DNA of 5,114 nt from SUG1106 sp964651095 (lineage in GTDB: Bacteria; Bacillota; Clostridia; Peptostreptococcales; Anaerovoracaceae). This document shows positions 4,660-5,114 of this stretch, piece after piece. The notes beneath the pieces are model-generated. The model was not told the origin of the DNA. It was given only the letters and a program-made list of their open reading frames with translations, and made no database searches. Both the position numbers and the translations under genes were made by a program. The stretch's first letter is position 1, and each line of letters begins with the position of its first letter. The stretch spans positions 1 to 5,114 of the forward strand of contig CAZYWO010000123.1 in assembly GCA_964651095.1 (NCBI GenBank), in the 5' to 3' direction.

Positions 4660-5067
4660 ATGAAATTTAATGAACGCCTACGCATGCTTAGAAAAAAAGC
4701 AGGACTCACCCAAACTGAATTGGCTGAGGCAGCGGGAAGTACCATGCGGTCGATACAAAATTACGAAGCGGGGAAGCGTTACCCCCAAAATATTGAAATC
4801 GCTAAAAAACTTGCCGCTGCACTCGGTGTTACCTCCAGCNNNNNNNNNNGCGAATTGCTCGGTGAAGAGGGAGAAATCCTTGTGGACGCCGAAGAGAGAG
4901 GTGGAAGAACTTCTGCAAGAGAGCTTCGCGAACTCGTTGAAAATCTCTCCTGCCTTTTTGCAGGTGGTGAACTTACGGAAGATGACCGTGATGCTGCCAT
5001 GCAAGCCTTAACCGAAGCCTACTGGATTGCAAAAAATAACGCAAAAAAGTATTCAAATAAAAAATAA
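4660..5067 (+). CDS. Xre-family helix-turn-helix transcriptional regulator (contains a ten-N gap)
   Basis: The frame gives 135 residues, four of them undetermined (61-64) because of N at 4840-4849. GAGG (4647-4650) lies nine bases before the ATG. Residues about 6-58 are a classic five-helix Xre/cI domain: L-R-M-L-R-K-K-A-G-L-T-Q-T-E-L-A-E-A-A-G, then S-I-Q-N-Y-E-A-G-K-R-Y-P (31-42) and I-A-K-K-L-A-A-A-L-G-V (46-56). The turn helix and the recognition helix with R30, Q33, N34 and Y35 are intact. The tail has L-L-G-E-E-G-E (66-72), D-A-E-E-R-G (76-81), a helix E-L-R-E-L-V-E-N-L-S-C-L-F (88-100), A-G-G-E-L-T-E-D-D (101-109) and A-Y-W-I-A-K-N-N-A-K-K-Y (120-131). I associate this tail with Oscillospiraceae regulators often encoded before an ImmA/IrrE-type protease. 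It probably represses its own promoter through the dyad at 4558-4570. The next gene begins 20 bases after its stop. Confidence 0.88.
   Translation: MKFNERLRMLRKKAGLTQTELAEAAGSTMRSIQNYEAGKRYPQNIEIAKKLAAALGVTSSXXXXELLGEEGEILVDAEERGGRTSARELRELVENLSCLFAGGELTEDDRDAAMQALTEAYWIAKNNAKKYSNKK
4840..4849. other. Assembly gap (ten N)
   Basis: Ten undetermined bases interrupt the Xre gene right after its DNA-binding domain. The reading frame is the same on both sides if exactly ten bases are missing. The left flank ends AGC and the right flank begins GC-GAA. Collapsing the N and one copy of GC gives an in-frame T-S-S-E-L-L-G-E-E-G, a natural length for this family, so the gap may be a scaffolding placeholder over a short overlap and not missing DNA. 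Confidence 0.95.
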
Positions 5068-5087
5068 CGTATGGCGGAGGACTTGCT

Positions 5088-5114
5088 GTGACCGACTCTA
5101 TTATAGAAAAAGCG
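5088..5114 (+). CDS. Start of a downstream gene (partial, nine codons); product not identifiable
   Basis: A GTG at 5088 opens a frame reading M-T-D-S-I-I-E-K-A to the window edge. GGAGG (5076-5080) stands seven bases upstream, an excellent ribosome binding site. It begins 20 bases after the Xre gene stop on the same strand with no terminator between, so the two are probably co-transcribed. The alternative ATG at 5071 ends after six codons at a TGA overlapping the GTG and is not preferred. In Oscillospiraceae the gene after this regulator type is often an ImmA/IrrE metallo-endopeptidase that cleaves the repressor; nine residues neither confirm nor exclude that. Confidence 0.55.

Noticed and set aside
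1..5114. CRISPR array, tRNA/rRNA genes, insertion sequences or attachment sites
   Set aside because: I saw no regularly spaced repeats, cloverleaf-type sequence, transposase-like protein or flanking direct repeats anywhere in the window.

Overview
The window looks like a metagenome-assembled contig from a Gram-positive gut-type Clostridia member, probably Oscillospirales/Ruminococcaceae-like. The evidence is AT-rich intergenic DNA, strong GGAG-type ribosome binding sites, consensus housekeeping promoters, a yajC / four-helix membrane protein / SCIFF-maturase gene order known from Clostridia, and an Xre regulator with the C-terminal tail common in Oscillospiraceae. This taxonomic call is inference from gene content. 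A run of ten N at 4840-4849 marks an assembly join.

Left part (1-1925, minus strand): reading leftwards from a TTGCAA-17-TATAAT promoter (1153-1181) are yajC (Sec translocon accessory), a four-helix membrane protein of the DUF3792/TIGR04086 type, and the first 74 codons of the radical SAM maturase that makes thioether bridges in the SCIFF peptide. The small SCIFF precursor gene usually found just before the maturase is not here; the gaps (39 and 96 bases) are too short for it. Upstream on the same strand lies a separately promoted 229-residue protein resembling the C-terminal part of the uroporphyrinogen decarboxylase (URO-D) fold.

Middle (1926-2490): a divergent intergenic region carries promoters in both directions. 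The rightward one has an extended -10 and a roughly 110-base leader with good potential to fold, followed by a conserved-looking 79-residue protein of unknown function and a strong intrinsic terminator.

Right part (2491-5114, plus strand): a 589-residue protein has a complete ECF-type sigma factor in its first ~165 residues and a ~420-residue extension (helical repeats, then a beta-rich, cysteine-containing domain). No anti-sigma gene lies beside it, so the extension may be the built-in control module. This is the strongest candidate for an undescribed system. After it come an imperfect inverted repeat of 84 bases holding mirrored -35/-10-like boxes, an Xre-family repressor gene with a perfect dyad overlapping its own -35 box, and the first nine codons of a GTG-started gene downstream.

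No tRNA, rRNA, CRISPR array or recognisable insertion sequence is visible. No gene-free stretch exceeds 300 bases; the longest is 4366-4659.
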